NCBI GenBank assembly: GCA_050299335.1
Contig: JBNKVT010000021.1
Coordinates: 186,001 to 250,000 of the forward strand
Reading direction: 5' to 3'
DNA from: JBNKVT01 sp050299335
GTDB taxonomy: Bacteria; Pseudomonadota; Alphaproteobacteria; Rhodobacterales; Rhodobacteraceae
Length of the DNA: 64,000 nt
The position numbers were made by a program, and so were the translations under genes. Positions within the stretch are counted from its first letter, which is position 1; each line of letters begins with the position of its first letter. Under the pieces are notes generated by a model, which saw only the letters and a list, made by a program, of their open reading frames with translations, did not search any database and was not told where the DNA came from. This document shows positions 53,802-64,000 of this stretch, in pieces.

Positions 53802-54121
53802 TATCTGGGTCCTCTTGGTTCATCGGTTCTGAGATCAATTCCTAACCGATTGAGCGCAATCGGGCTACCGGTTCTCGAAAAAACAATCCAATTCGGCAAA
53901 CGGGCGAAATTTTTATTGTTTAAAAACAGCAGGTAGAGAGGGGTTTCACAGTGAACACCCGCTGTATTGCTTCACCCTGCCCCGGCCTCGGCCTCGTCGA
54001 GAATGTCCAGAAAGGCCAGCACGAACCGTTCGGCCATTCTCCTCCCGGAATTGACCTGAATCATGGCAGGACGACACAGGGAGGGCTGCAATAAAGTCAT
54101 TTGAAATGAGGGGGAATACCG
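53802..54121. other. AT-richer intergenic region with a recQ tail remnant
   Basis: Bases 53802-53971 are noticeably richer in A and T than the rest of the window (for example AAATTTTTATTGTTTAAAAA near 53909) and hold no gene; they probably contain the promoter of the gene ending at 53280. The recQ-like remnant at 53972-54049 follows, then the leader of the SRPBCC gene with a GAGGGGGAA ribosome-binding site. Confidence 0.55.
53972..54049 (-). pseudogene. Remnant of a recQ 3' end
   Basis: Read on the minus strand, 54037-53972 encodes MAERFVLAFLDILDEAEAGA followed by one Gly and a stop. The last residues of the intact RecQ (54774 onward) are LAERFGLAFLDILEEAERGA followed by Ala. About 53 of 66 bases match. 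The remnant is preceded by a few more codons (SGRR). It is too short to be a gene and lies on the other side of the SRPBCC gene from recQ. Confidence 0.65.
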
Positions 54122-54739
54122 ATGTCCACAATCACGAAATCAATTGCAGTTCTCGGCGTGCTCGTCGCGCTTGTCTGGAGCGGTCTTTGGATCTTCGCCA
54201 CCCGCAGCCACGATCCCGACAACCCGCGCAGCACGCCCTATGGCTACCTGATGAGCCATACCGTCTCCATCGACCTGCCACCGCATGAAGTCTTCGATTT
54301 CATCACCTACCAGATGCCCGAATACAACCTGACCATCGCCGAGGCCCATGACCGGTTCGAGATTGTTGATGGCGAGGGGCTGACCGAGGGCGTGACCTTC
54401 ATCGCCGAGGAATATCAGGAGGACGAGGGCGTCATAAACCGCTACCTGGTCAAGAAGGCGATCCCGGGGGAATATCTGCACTATGCTTCGGAACCGAGCC
54501 TTATCATGGAGAAACGCGATGGCGAATGGGTACAGACCGGCACCTGCAACGCGCTGGTCTGGTTCGATATTGCACCCGAGGGCGAAGGTTCGAAGGTTAC
54601 ACAGACGATACTGATAGAAATGCCCAACCTTTGGACCAAGGCGCTGATCGATGCCATCATTCTCGGGGAGGACAGCAACGAATGGCAGGATCACCTGGTC
54701 GAGGAACTGCAAGGGCTGAAGGCTGCAATGGAGGGTTGA
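54122..54739 (+). CDS. SRPBCC-fold protein with N-terminal membrane anchor
   Basis: The 205-residue protein has a membrane segment (about residues 7-26) and then a START/polyketide-cyclase-like (SRPBCC) domain: SHTVSIDLPPHEVFDFIT at about 45-62, a central beta sheet, and a C-terminal helix (LVEELQGLKAAMEG). The fold binds hydrophobic ligands; the ligand here is unknown. The gene lies between the recQ tail remnant (53972-54049) and the intact recQ, transcribed towards recQ. A strong GAGGGGGAA precedes the ATG. Confidence 0.78.
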   Translation: MSTITKSIAVLGVLVALVWSGLWIFATRSHDPDNPRSTPYGYLMSHTVSIDLPPHEVFDFITYQMPEYNLTIAEAHDRFEIVDGEGLTEGVTFIAEEYQEDEGVINRYLVKKAIPGEYLHYASEPSLIMEKRDGEWVQTGTCNALVWFDIAPEGEGSKVTQTILIEMPNLWTKALIDAIILGEDSNEWQDHLVEELQGLKAAMEG

Positions 54740-54773
54740 AGCCGGTTTCTTGTGACCTGCTCTATTCAGTCTC

Positions 54774-56852
<2,079 letters not shown>

Positions 56853-56896
56853 AAGCCACCCGCCGCGACCATGCCAGAGGCGGGGTTGACGAGGGG

Positions 56897-57463
56897 TTAA
56901 GTTGGCCCGGGGGAGTGCCGCAGAAGGGTGATCCAGCTGTCACCATAGCGCCGCGCATCGGATTTGACGAAGCCCGGAGGGGCAGCTTGTTCGGCGTTCT
57001 CCTCCCAAACAATCACCGCGCCCTCCGCCAGCCAGCCCCCCGCGACGCAGGAGGCCAGCGCCTTTTCGCCCAGCCCCTTGCCATAGGGCGGATCGAGGAA
57101 GACCAGATCGCAGGGCTTGCCCCGGTTCTCGCCCAGCCGGGTCGCATCGCGGCGATAGAGCTTCACCACGCCACCGGCCCGCAGCTTATCGGTATTCTCC
57201 CGGATCAGGGCGCGGGCCTTCACGCCGTCATCGACGAACTGCACGCTCGCCGCCCCCCGGCTGAGTGCTTCGAAACCCAGCGCTCCGGTGCCGGCGAACA
57301 GGTCCAGAACCCGCGCGCCCTCCAGCGGATAATCGCCATGGGTCAGCAGGTTGAACAGGCTCTCGCGCACCCGGTCCGAGGTCGGGCGCAGCCGCGACGC
57401 CGCGTCTCCGGCGCCGAGCGCGGCCAGTGCCGTTCCCCTGAACCGCCCGCCGACGATCCGCAT
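56897..57463 (-). CDS. rsmD: 16S rRNA (guanine-N2) methyltransferase RsmD
   Basis: RsmD makes m2G966 in 16S rRNA. The 188-residue protein has RIVGGRFRG at the start, RPTSDRVRESLFNLL, VLDLFAGTGALGFEALSRGA (SAM site) and the N-methyltransferase motif DPPYG. The ATG shares one base with the stop of the upstream flavoprotein gene (TGATG). Confidence 0.95.
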   Translation of the reverse strand: MRIVGGRFRGTALAALGAGDAASRLRPTSDRVRESLFNLLTHGDYPLEGARVLDLFAGTGALGFEALSRGAASVQFVDDGVKARALIRENTDKLRAGGVVKLYRRDATRLGENRGKPCDLVFLDPPYGKGLGEKALASCVAGGWLAEGAVIVWEENAEQAAPPGFVKSDARRYGDSWITLLRHSPGPT

Positions 57464-58671
57464 CAGCCGATGGCCTTGAGGTCGGTGCCGGGATCGGCGA
57501 GCGCGTCCGGGTCGGGCGACACCCCGGCCTCGATCCAGCGCTTGCCGGTCATATAGGCGCGGGGGTCGTTCATCGCGTCGACGGCCAGCAGTTCCGACCC
57601 CTTGTAATACCAGACCGATTGGGTTCCGGGCCTGGTGCCGGGGCGGATTAAAGTCCGGTCATAGCCCGAGTTCAGACCGGCGATCTGCAGCTTGACGTCG
57701 TATTGATCGGACCAGAACCAGGGCCGGGCGATGTAGTCGGTCTCCTGTCCCAGCATCGCCGCCGCCGTCGCTTCGGCCTGATCGATGGCGTTCGGCACCG
57801 ATTCCAGCCGGATACGACGGCCCCGGTAGGGAAAGGAGGTACAGTCCCCGGCGGCGAAGATATCCGGGTCCGAGGTCCGGCCACGCGCGTCCACCCTGAT
57901 ACCGTTCTCGATCTCCAGCCCCGCCGCCTCGGCCAGACCGGTCTCGGGCTCGATGCCGACGCCGATAATGACAAAATCCGCCGCCAGTTCGGTGCCGTCG
58001 GTCAGCACGGCCCCGGTAACGCGCCCCGCGCCGGTGAGATGCGCCAGCCCGGTCGCCTCGCGCAGATCAACGCCGTGGGCCTTGTGGAGGTCGCGGAAAT
58101 AGGCGGAGGTTTCGGGGGCGGCGACCCTTTGCAGGATGCGGTCGGCGGCCTCCAGCAGGGTCACTTTCAGCCCTCTCGCGGCGGCCACGGCTGCGGCTTC
58201 GAGCCCGATATAGCCGCCGCCGACGATCAGCACCCGCGCGCCGTCGCGGAACTCGGGCGCCATGGCGTCGACATCGGCGAGGGTGCGCACCGGGTAGACG
58301 CCGTCAAGGGTGCCACCGATCCTGTCGGGCAGCAGCCGGGGCCGCGATCCGGTGGCCAGCGCCAGCTTGTCATAGAAGACCCGTTCGCCGGAGGTCAGTT
58401 GTACCGCCCGCGCCGCGCGGTCGATGGCCTCGACCCGGTCGCCGAGCCGCAGCGCGATATCGTGGTCGTCATAGAAGCTCGCCTGCCGCAGATAGAGCCG
58501 CTCCAGCGGCATCTCGCCCAGCAGGTATTTCTTCGACAGAGGCGGGCGCTGATAGGGCAGATGCGGCTCGTCGCCAATGAGGGTCAGAGAGCCCTCGAAG
58601 CCTCCGGTCCGGAGTTTCTCGGCCAGAACGGCGCCTGCCTGCCCTGCGCCGATGATGATTATTCCGACCAA
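57463..58671 (-). CDS. NAD(P)H:ferredoxin/rubredoxin reductase-like flavoprotein
   Basis: The 402-residue protein has two dinucleotide-binding motifs, GAGQAG (8-13, FAD) and GGGYIG near residue 150 (NAD(P)H), the PLSKKYLLGE segment, the ATGSRPR loop and AAGDCTSFPY, then the C-terminal domain of putidaredoxin/rubredoxin-type reductases (FWSDQYDVKLQIAGL). It probably passes electrons from NAD(P)H to a small iron-sulfur protein; no ferredoxin or oxygenase gene is adjacent. It overlaps rsmD by one base and is divergent from the peroxiredoxin gene. Confidence 0.9.
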   Translation of the reverse strand: MVGIIIIGAGQAGAVLAEKLRTGGFEGSLTLIGDEPHLPYQRPPLSKKYLLGEMPLERLYLRQASFYDDHDIALRLGDRVEAIDRAARAVQLTSGERVFYDKLALATGSRPRLLPDRIGGTLDGVYPVRTLADVDAMAPEFRDGARVLIVGGGYIGLEAAAVAAARGLKVTLLEAADRILQRVAAPETSAYFRDLHKAHGVDLREATGLAHLTGAGRVTGAVLTDGTELAADFVIIGVGIEPETGLAEAAGLEIENGIRVDARGRTSDPDIFAAGDCTSFPYRGRRIRLESVPNAIDQAEATAAAMLGQETDYIARPWFWSDQYDVKLQIAGLNSGYDRTLIRPGTRPGTQSVWYYKGSELLAVDAMNDPRAYMTGKRWIEAGVSPDPDALADPGTDLKAIG

Positions 58672-58755
58672 CGTGCCGCTCCTGCCGATGTGCTCTTGTC
58701 GCCGTCCGTTATATGGGCGAAATTCGGCGAGGAAAACATCTCAAAGGGGGCCAGA

Positions 58756-59247
58756 ATGGCTATTCGGACCGGCGACAGGATACCCGACGCAACGCTATTG
58801 AAAATGGGGGCGGGCGGGCCCGAGAAGGTCGCGCTCAAGGACCTGGCCGGGACGGGCAAGGTGGCGCTGTTTGGCCTGCCGGGGGCGTTCACCGGCACCT
58901 GCAGCTCGGCGCATGTGCCGTCCTTCATCCGTTCGATGGACAAGCTGGCCGAAAAGGGGGTGGCCAAGGTGATCTGCGTCTCGGTCAACGACCCGTTCTG
59001 CATGGCGGCCTGGGGCGGATCCACCGGCGCGACAGAGGCCGGGATCGAGATGCTGGGCGACGCTGGGGCGGAGTTTACAAAAGCGGTCGGGATGAATTTC
59101 TCCAATCCCGATGTCGGCTTCTTCGACCGCTCGAAGCGCTATGCGATGCTGATCGAGGACGGGGTGGTGACCATCCTCAATGTCGAGGAAAGTCCCGGGG
59201 TCTGCGAACTCAGCGCCGCGGAAACCCTGCTCGACCAGATGGGCTGA
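58756..59247 (+). CDS. Peroxiredoxin, Prx5 type
   Basis: The 163-residue protein has the peroxidatic motif PGAFTGTCSSAHVPSF with Cys49 (the usual form is PGAFTPTC; here Gly replaces the proline) and the Prx5-type continuation VNDPFCMAAWGG. It reduces hydrogen peroxide and organic peroxides using glutathione/glutaredoxin or thioredoxin. AAAGGGGG precedes the ATG. The ferredoxin-reductase-like gene is divergent, 84 bases away. Confidence 0.94.
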   Translation: MAIRTGDRIPDATLLKMGAGGPEKVALKDLAGTGKVALFGLPGAFTGTCSSAHVPSFIRSMDKLAEKGVAKVICVSVNDPFCMAAWGGSTGATEAGIEMLGDAGAEFTKAVGMNFSNPDVGFFDRSKRYAMLIEDGVVTILNVEESPGVCELSAAETLLDQMG

Positions 59248-59290
59248 GATCCTGGCGCAAGGTGGGATGAACGCATTTCGCCTATAACGT

Positions 59291-59344
59291 GCATCACCAA
59301 TCGCCGCGAGGCAATCCAACGATTACAACGCGGGTTGGTGATGC
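59291..59344. repeat. Inverted repeat with ATCACCAA / TTGGTGAT arms
   Basis: GCATCACCAA (59291-59300) and TTGGTGATGC (59335-59344) form perfect 10-bp arms around CGCCGCG- and GCGGG-flanked spacer. The arms match the middle arms of the element at 40997-41094. Confidence 0.65.
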
Positions 59345-59400
59345 GCGAAGATCAGGGAAAAGGCGGAACGCTGTAAACCCAGCTTGCCTGCGTGCGGCGA

Positions 59401-59506
59401 TAGAGCGATGGCGAGAAAATCGGAAACGATTTTCGGCTCGGACATCGCGCAAATTCAAAAGGTTAGAGCATCGTTCGTAATTCAGAAATCATGGACGATG
59501 TTCTAG
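59401..59506. repeat. Composite nested palindromic repeat, short copy
   Basis: It comprises an AAAATCG-GAA-ACGATTTT hairpin inside GCGATG/CATCGC arms, then TTAGAGCATCGTTC and a matching GGACGATGTTCTAG end. Both parts align with the ends of the 219-base copy at 17879-18097, which has an extra inner module. It abuts the stop codon of the FlgD-like gene. Confidence 0.75.
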
Positions 59507-59815
59507 TCAGACGGTTTCGTCGGCCTCGGCGGTCGGTTCGTCCGGCAGGCCGAGATAGTCCAGCCGCGACAGTTTCTCGTTCATGATATCGAGCTTGGCA
59601 TTGGTCTCGATCTGCTGCTCGACCGACGAGAACGAGGCCAGCTGGGCCACGAACTGCGTCGCGTCCAGCGGCTCCAGCGGGTCCTGGTTGCGCATCTGGG
59701 CGGTCAGAAGCTTCAGGAAGGTCTGGAAATCCTGCTCGGACTTGGTCTGCGGTGCCTGATCCGGGCCTTGCGTGCCCGTCGTGCCGGTGGTTGCGGCTGT
59801 GGGTTGAACCTGCAT
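59507..59815 (-). CDS. flgD: Short FlgD-like flagellar hook-capping protein
   Basis: The 102-residue product contains the FlgD N-terminal signature FQTFLKLLTAQMRNQDPLEPLDATQFVAQLASFSSVEQQIETN, needed for hook cap formation. Typical FlgD proteins are about 220 residues and have C-terminal Tudor/Ig-like domains, which are missing here; the frame ends at DEPTAEADETV right against the composite repeat. It follows fliK by 12 bases. It may be a natural short form or a truncated gene. Confidence 0.8.
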   Translation of the reverse strand: MQVQPTAATTGTTGTQGPDQAPQTKSEQDFQTFLKLLTAQMRNQDPLEPLDATQFVAQLASFSSVEQQIETNAKLDIMNEKLSRLDYLGLPDEPTAEADETV

Positions 59816-59827
59816 CTCTGTCTCCTG

Positions 59828-61276
59828 TCAGAACCGGATATCCAGCCGCCCGTCGGCGGTCAGTTCCGGTACCATGAGGTAATATTCGGTTTCCAAGGCG
59901 GGCATCGCCGCGTCGCCCGTGCCGCCTTGCGGCGCCTGCCGATCGCCAAAGCCGGGGGCGCTGTTGTTGCCCCAGCCGCCCGCCGTGTCCTGGCGCAGCA
60001 CCAGATTCTCGATCCCGAGGCTGGCCAGCCGCGTCTGCAGCGTCGCAAACTGGTCGCGCAGCGGCTTTTCGGCATCGGCGTTGTTGAAAAGGATGCTCGC
60101 CTCGGGCTTCTGGCCCTCCATCTGCAATTCGACCCGGATCTGGCCCAGATCGCCGGCGGCGAAGCGGATCTCGTAATTCCGGTGCCCGGTATCGGCGACG
60201 AGGATGCCGTTATGGTGCTGCGACAGCGCCGCCGGCCCCGTCACCCGCTGCATCCGCGACAGATCGGAGCCGCCCGAATCGAGCCGCGGTCCGGCCAACT
60301 GCGCCCGCTGCTCGCCCTCGCGGGCCTCGCGGGGCGCCTCGACCGGTGCGACATCGGCGCTCGCCACCTGAGCGGGCTGTTTCACCTCCGCCCCGGGCTG
60401 AGCAGCCACGGCACCCTGGGCGGGCTGGGTCGCTTGCCCGGTATCGGCGCGGACCGTGTCCGCACCGTCCGGGGATCTGGCCAGCGTCTCCCCGCTATCG
60501 GGCAGGGACACGATATGGGTTGCGGTCCCGGCCTGGGAGCCCGGAAGCGGTTTCGCGGTTTCGCCATCCATCCCAGCCGAACCGGCAATCTGCGGGACAA
60601 GTTCACCGGTGCCGAGCAACGCTTCGCCCTCGGCCAGCAATTCATCGACCAGTTGACCACCCTCGTCCGCCGCGTCGCCAAGCTCCGCCTCGGTCGGGGC
60701 CAGCGCCAGCAGGAGCGCCTCGGAGGCAATCTTGCCGAGATCGGTCACTTCAGAGAACAATTCGCCATCTTCGGAGCCGCCAAAGAGCGATGACTTGCCC
60801 GTCGCCTCCTGCAGCGCCTCGCCGACGACCTTGCGCACCGCCTCGATAAAAGCGGCATCGAGCGGCAGTTTTTCAAGCCGGTTTTCGCGGGAGCGGGGCG
60901 TGCGGTCATCCTCGGTGCCGTATCCAAAGCGTGGACGGTCGCCGGTTTCATCGGCCGTCACCCCGTTTTGCGCCTCGCGCCCTCGATTGGTCCGGCTGTC
61001 GGCTCGGTTATCGGCCCTTTCGGTATCGCGCCGGACCTGATCGGAACGCTCGGCGCGATTGGAATTGGCCCGGTCGGAATTGGCGCGGGCGAGGTCACGA
61101 GCGCTTTCGCCCGCCGCGTCCCGGGCGCGGTCAGCGGCGTGGTCCCGGGCCTCGGCCCGGCGGTTGGCGCGGGCGAAATCGGCAAAGCTGGGGCCGGAGC
61201 GTGTCGGCTCCGGCAGCGGTTTCGGCTGCGGGCGCGCCGGGTCGGAGGCGTGCAACAATGCGGTGGTCAGGTCCAA
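59828..61276 (-). CDS. fliK: Flagellar hook-length control protein FliK
   Basis: FliK measures hook length and switches export specificity. The 482-residue protein has a low-complexity N-terminal half, rich in Arg, Ala, Asp and Ser (about 1-130), and the conserved FliK C-terminal domain (about 375-460) containing LGQIRVELQMEGQKPEASIL and LRDQFATLQTRLASLGIENL. The start codon appears to be TTG at 61276 with AAGGTGAG before it. It precedes the short flgD gene; no other flagellar genes are in the window. Confidence 0.85.
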   Translation of the reverse strand: MDLTTALLHASDPARPQPKPLPEPTRSGPSFADFARANRRAEARDHAADRARDAAGESARDLARANSDRANSNRAERSDQVRRDTERADNRADSRTNRGREAQNGVTADETGDRPRFGYGTEDDRTPRSRENRLEKLPLDAAFIEAVRKVVGEALQEATGKSSLFGGSEDGELFSEVTDLGKIASEALLLALAPTEAELGDAADEGGQLVDELLAEGEALLGTGELVPQIAGSAGMDGETAKPLPGSQAGTATHIVSLPDSGETLARSPDGADTVRADTGQATQPAQGAVAAQPGAEVKQPAQVASADVAPVEAPREAREGEQRAQLAGPRLDSGGSDLSRMQRVTGPAALSQHHNGILVADTGHRNYEIRFAAGDLGQIRVELQMEGQKPEASILFNNADAEKPLRDQFATLQTRLASLGIENLVLRQDTAGGWGNNSAPGFGDRQAPQGGTGDAAMPALETEYYLMVPELTADGRLDIRF

Positions 61277-61336
61277 AATCTCACCTTCTGCAGGATCAGG
61301 GCCCGGCAGCTTTCGGACAATTAGGTTAGGATTTGG

Positions 61337-64000
61337 TTACCCGGACGCGGCCCGGCGCGGGGAAAAGGCGCTGATGAGGGCGGCGAGCAGCCAGAAGCCG
61401 ATAAAAATGATTAAAAGGCCAGCTATCAGTGCGAGGACCGATAGTGGCCCCGATGTGCTCGGCGGGATAGTGCCCGGCAGAAAGGCGATGAGACCGGAAA
61501 GCTGCGGCAGCAGGCTCTGGGTCAAGGCGGTATAACCGACGCTGCCGGCCACCACCGCCAGCGAGGCCAGTACCGCCGTCAGGATCAAGACCCGTGGCCA
61601 GAGCGCCGGCCCTGGGCGCAGCACACCACGCCTGAGGCTGCGGACCAGCCGGGCGATGTCGGCCTGGGCGACGACAAGCGAGGGCACCAGCAGCAGCACG
61701 ATCACCAGACCAAATCCGAGCCCGTAGGCCAACGTGATCACGGTCGGTTTCAGGAACTGGGCCTGGGCGGAGGTTTCATAGAGCAGTGGTGCAAGCCCGA
61801 GGACGGTGGTCAGGGTGGTCAAGAGGACGGGCCGCAACCGGTCAGCGGTGGCATCTATCACCGCCGGGATGATGGCGCGATCCTCGGCATATTCGTCGAT
61901 GGTCCCGACCAGCACGATACTGTCATTGATGATGATCCCCGACATGCCGATCAGCCCGACCACGGTGAAAATCGACAGGGGCACGTCCCAGATATAATGC
62001 CCGTAAATCGTGCCGATCAGCCCGAAGGGAATGACCGCCATGACGACCAGCGGCCGCGTCCAGCTGGAAAAGATCCAGGCCAGGGTCAGGAATATGCCGA
62101 GAAGGCAAAGCGCAAAGCCGATCAGGGCGTCGGAGAGGAATTCCTCCTCTTGCTGGGCGAGGCCGCCAAGTTGGAACTCGATGCCGTGGTCAGAGGCGAT
62201 GCGGGGCAGGATTTCGGTCTCCAGGGCGGTGACGATGGCCTCGGCGGCCACCGGATCGTCCTCGGAGATATCGCCGGTGACGGTGACGGTCCTGAGGCCG
62301 TTTTCCCGGCGCACGGTCGAAAAGCCGAGGCGGGGTTGGGCGGTGACGATTTCCGACAGCGGCACATAGGCCCCCTCTGGTGTGGCCAGCCGGGTGGATT
62401 GCAGGAAATCGGCGGTCAGTTCCTCTTCGGCGAGGCGGACCGTGACCTTGGCCGAGCGCAGGCCAACCGGGAACTCGGCCGCCTCGATGCCGTTCAGCCG
62501 ACGCCGCAGCTCGGCCCCGATCCCGTCGATGGTGAAGCCGAGGCGGGTGCCCAGGGGGGTGAGTTCGAGGACCAGTTCGTTCTTGTCGTAAGACAGGTTG
62601 TCCTCGACCGCCGAGACCTCGGCATAGCGCGACATGGCGGTCTTCAGCGCCTCGGCGGCTTCCTTCAGCACCGTGGCATCGGCGCCGGTGAATTTCACGT
62701 CCAATGCGTCGCCCCCCGGACCCGAACGCCAGCCACGGAATGATACCGTCTCCAGCAGCGGATGCGATCGGACCTCCTCCTGCAGATCGGCGACGAAGGC
62801 AAAGGAGGAATAAGGCCGCGAGTCCGGATCGACCAACTCGATGGCGATGGAGCCGAGCTGGTCGGCATCCTTGGTATCGGCCCCGGCCAGTCCGAACCCG
62901 GTGGTACCGCCGATCTGGGCCAGGGCGAAGGTGACCGGATTGGTCCCGTATTCGGCCTCGTAGCGGGCGGCGACGGTATCGGTGGCGCGCTGCAATTCGC
63001 GGATCATCTCCAGCGTATCGGCGCGGCGCGCCCCCGGCAGCATGGCGACATTGCCCGAGATCGAGGGCTGCTCCGGCGCGTTGAAGAAACGCCAGGTGAC
63101 ATCGCCGCGCAGGAACATCGAAAGCGAGACCGAAAATACGACGACGATCCCGGCCATGACCGGATAGCGCAGGAAGATCACCAGCCGCATCAGCCGGTGG
63201 AAGATCTGGTCGCGGAACCAGCGGAAACCGACATTGAAGATCCGCGAGGGCCAGTCATACCACGGCGTGCGGCGCTTGGCGGCCAGCGCGTGGGTCATGT
63301 GATTGGGCAGGATCAGGAAACATTCGACCAGCGAGGCCAGAAGCACCATGATGACGGTCAGCGGGATGGCGAGGATCAGCTCTCCGAACCGCCCGCCGAT
63401 GGCGACGAGGGCGAAAAAGGCGAGGATGGTGGTGATCGTCGCCGAGGTGACCGGCATCGACATGCGCCGCGCGGCATTCTCGGCGGCCTCGACCGGGGGC
63501 TCTCCCAGACGCCGGTGGCGGAAATCGGCATGTTCGCCGACGACGATGGCGTCATCGACGACGATGCCGAGGCAGATGATCAGCGCAAAGAGCGAGATCA
63601 TGTTGAGGGTCATGCCGAAGACATACATCAGCGCGATGGCGGCCAGCATGGCCACCGGGATCCCGGCAGCAACCCAGAAGGCGGTGCGGGCGGACAGGAA
63701 CAGGAACAGAAGGCCCACGACGAGGGCAAGGCCGATCAGCCCGTTATCAAGCAGAATGTCCAGCCGGTCGGTGATCGCTTCGGCGCGGGTGCGGATAAGC
63801 TCGACCCGGACACCGGGAGGCAGGACTTCCTCCATCTCGGCGGCGACCCGCGCGACATCGGCCTGCATCGAGATGGCATCGCCCTTGTCGGACCGGTCCA
63901 CCCGGATCGAGATCGCCTGATACGGCCCCTTGAAATAGGTCTCGCCCCGGTCCACGCCCTCGACGGCGACGGAGGCGACATCGCCGACATGAAGGGTCGA
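61337..64000 (-). CDS. RND efflux transporter permease, N-terminus outside window
   Basis: The visible 887 residues match AcrB/HAE1-type resistance-nodulation-division permeases, lacking about the first 170 residues beyond base 64000. Seen are the membrane-helix motif GIVVDDAIVVGEHADF with the proton-relay aspartates, a repeat of the porter fold, the later GIIINDSIVLVGTI, and a long hydrophobic C-terminal end. It exports drugs, lipids or metals across the envelope with a membrane-fusion partner, which would be encoded outside the window. The substrate cannot be judged. Confidence 0.92.
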   Translation of the reverse strand, partial: STLHVGDVASVAVEGVDRGETYFKGPYQAISIRVDRSDKGDAISMQADVARVAAEMEEVLPPGVRVELIRTRAEAITDRLDILLDNGLIGLALVVGLLFLFLSARTAFWVAAGIPVAMLAAIALMYVFGMTLNMISLFALIICLGIVVDDAIVVGEHADFRHRRLGEPPVEAAENAARRMSMPVTSATITTILAFFALVAIGGRFGELILAIPLTVIMVLLASLVECFLILPNHMTHALAAKRRTPWYDWPSRIFNVGFRWFRDQIFHRLMRLVIFLRYPVMAGIVVVFSVSLSMFLRGDVTWRFFNAPEQPSISGNVAMLPGARRADTLEMIRELQRATDTVAARYEAEYGTNPVTFALAQIGGTTGFGLAGADTKDADQLGSIAIELVDPDSRPYSSFAFVADLQEEVRSHPLLETVSFRGWRSGPGGDALDVKFTGADATVLKEAAEALKTAMSRYAEVSAVEDNLSYDKNELVLELTPLGTRLGFTIDGIGAELRRRLNGIEAAEFPVGLRSAKVTVRLAEEELTADFLQSTRLATPEGAYVPLSEIVTAQPRLGFSTVRRENGLRTVTVTGDISEDDPVAAEAIVTALETEILPRIASDHGIEFQLGGLAQQEEEFLSDALIGFALCLLGIFLTLAWIFSSWTRPLVVMAVIPFGLIGTIYGHYIWDVPLSIFTVVGLIGMSGIIINDSIVLVGTIDEYAEDRAIIPAVIDATADRLRPVLLTTLTTVLGLAPLLYETSAQAQFLKPTVITLAYGLGFGLVIVLLLVPSLVVAQADIARLVRSLRRGVLRPGPALWPRVLILTAVLASLAVVAGSVGYTALTQSLLPQLSGLIAFLPGTIPPSTSGPLSVLALIAGLLIIFIGFWLLAALISAFSPRRAASG

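Noticed and set aside
53946..54131. Sixty-codon minus-strand frame before the SRPBCC gene
   Set aside because: It passes through the SRPBCC leader and lies in a different frame from the RecQ-like tail. Only the tail part is meaningful.

Overview
The window looks like a chromosomal segment of a high-GC alphaproteobacterium of the Rhodobacteraceae/Paracoccaceae type. The evidence is gene content and order: rpsO-pnp, lepB-rnc-era, rsmB next to a DUF1674/SDHAF4-like gene, tolQRAB-pal-cpoB-tilS-ftsH, glnD-murJ near trpS, rsmI-yraN, and DUF1491 with recO. I found no rRNA, tRNA, CRISPR array, transposase or integrase. Nearly all of it is ordinary core chromosome. The interest lies in one redox operon, a few disturbed small genes, and a rich set of intergenic palindromic repeats.

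Layout. 1-4.1 kb: pnp (cut by the window edge), rpsO, rsmB and an SDHAF4-like factor. 4.3-6.3 kb: a TetR regulator with three operator-like palindromes in front of it, a stand-alone PAS protein and a small lipoprotein. 6.3-10.7 kb: the lepB-rnc-era run, a repeat-containing lipoprotein, DUF1491 and recO. 10.9-17.9 kb: a large DUF2339 membrane protein, ileS and an FkbM-type methyltransferase. 18-23.3 kb: an orphan amino-acid ABC permease, a fatty acid desaturase, a CPBP membrane protease, an MFS carrier and msrA.

23.5-28.5 kb (minus strand): a four-gene, translationally coupled operon. It encodes a Tat-exported molybdenum hydroxylase subunit, its 2x[2Fe-2S] subunit, a cysteine-rich diheme c-type cytochrome and a Crp/Fnr regulator. 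This reads as a periplasmic molybdo-oxidoreductase that passes electrons to a cytochrome and carries its own regulator. 28.6-31.5 kb: folD and fhs (one-carbon metabolism). 32-40.6 kb: ftsH, tilS and the Tol-Pal system. 40.8-45.1 kb: a small membrane-protein gene apparently broken by a palindromic repeat, an ArsC-like protein, trpS, a rhomboid-like protein without catalytic residues, and murJ. 45.1-53.8 kb: glnD, an LpoA/LppC-like lipoprotein, rsmI, yraN, an FMN reductase, a TlpA-type thioredoxin, argH with an LptM-like lipoprotein, and a repeat-containing secreted protein. 53.9-58.7 kb: a recQ tail remnant, an SRPBCC protein, recQ, rsmD and a ferredoxin-reductase-like flavoprotein. 58.7-64 kb: a Prx5-type peroxiredoxin, a short FlgD-like protein, FliK and an RND efflux pump cut by the window end.

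Several intergenic regions carry related inverted repeats. Two copies of a composite element lie at 17.9 and 59.4 kb; one of them is interrupted by a second module that also appears near 10.8 kb. Another pair lies at 41.0 and 59.3 kb, and the 41.0 kb copy sits inside the disrupted gene. GC-rich REP-like palindromes recur at 9.9, 23.4 and 29.6-29.7 kb.
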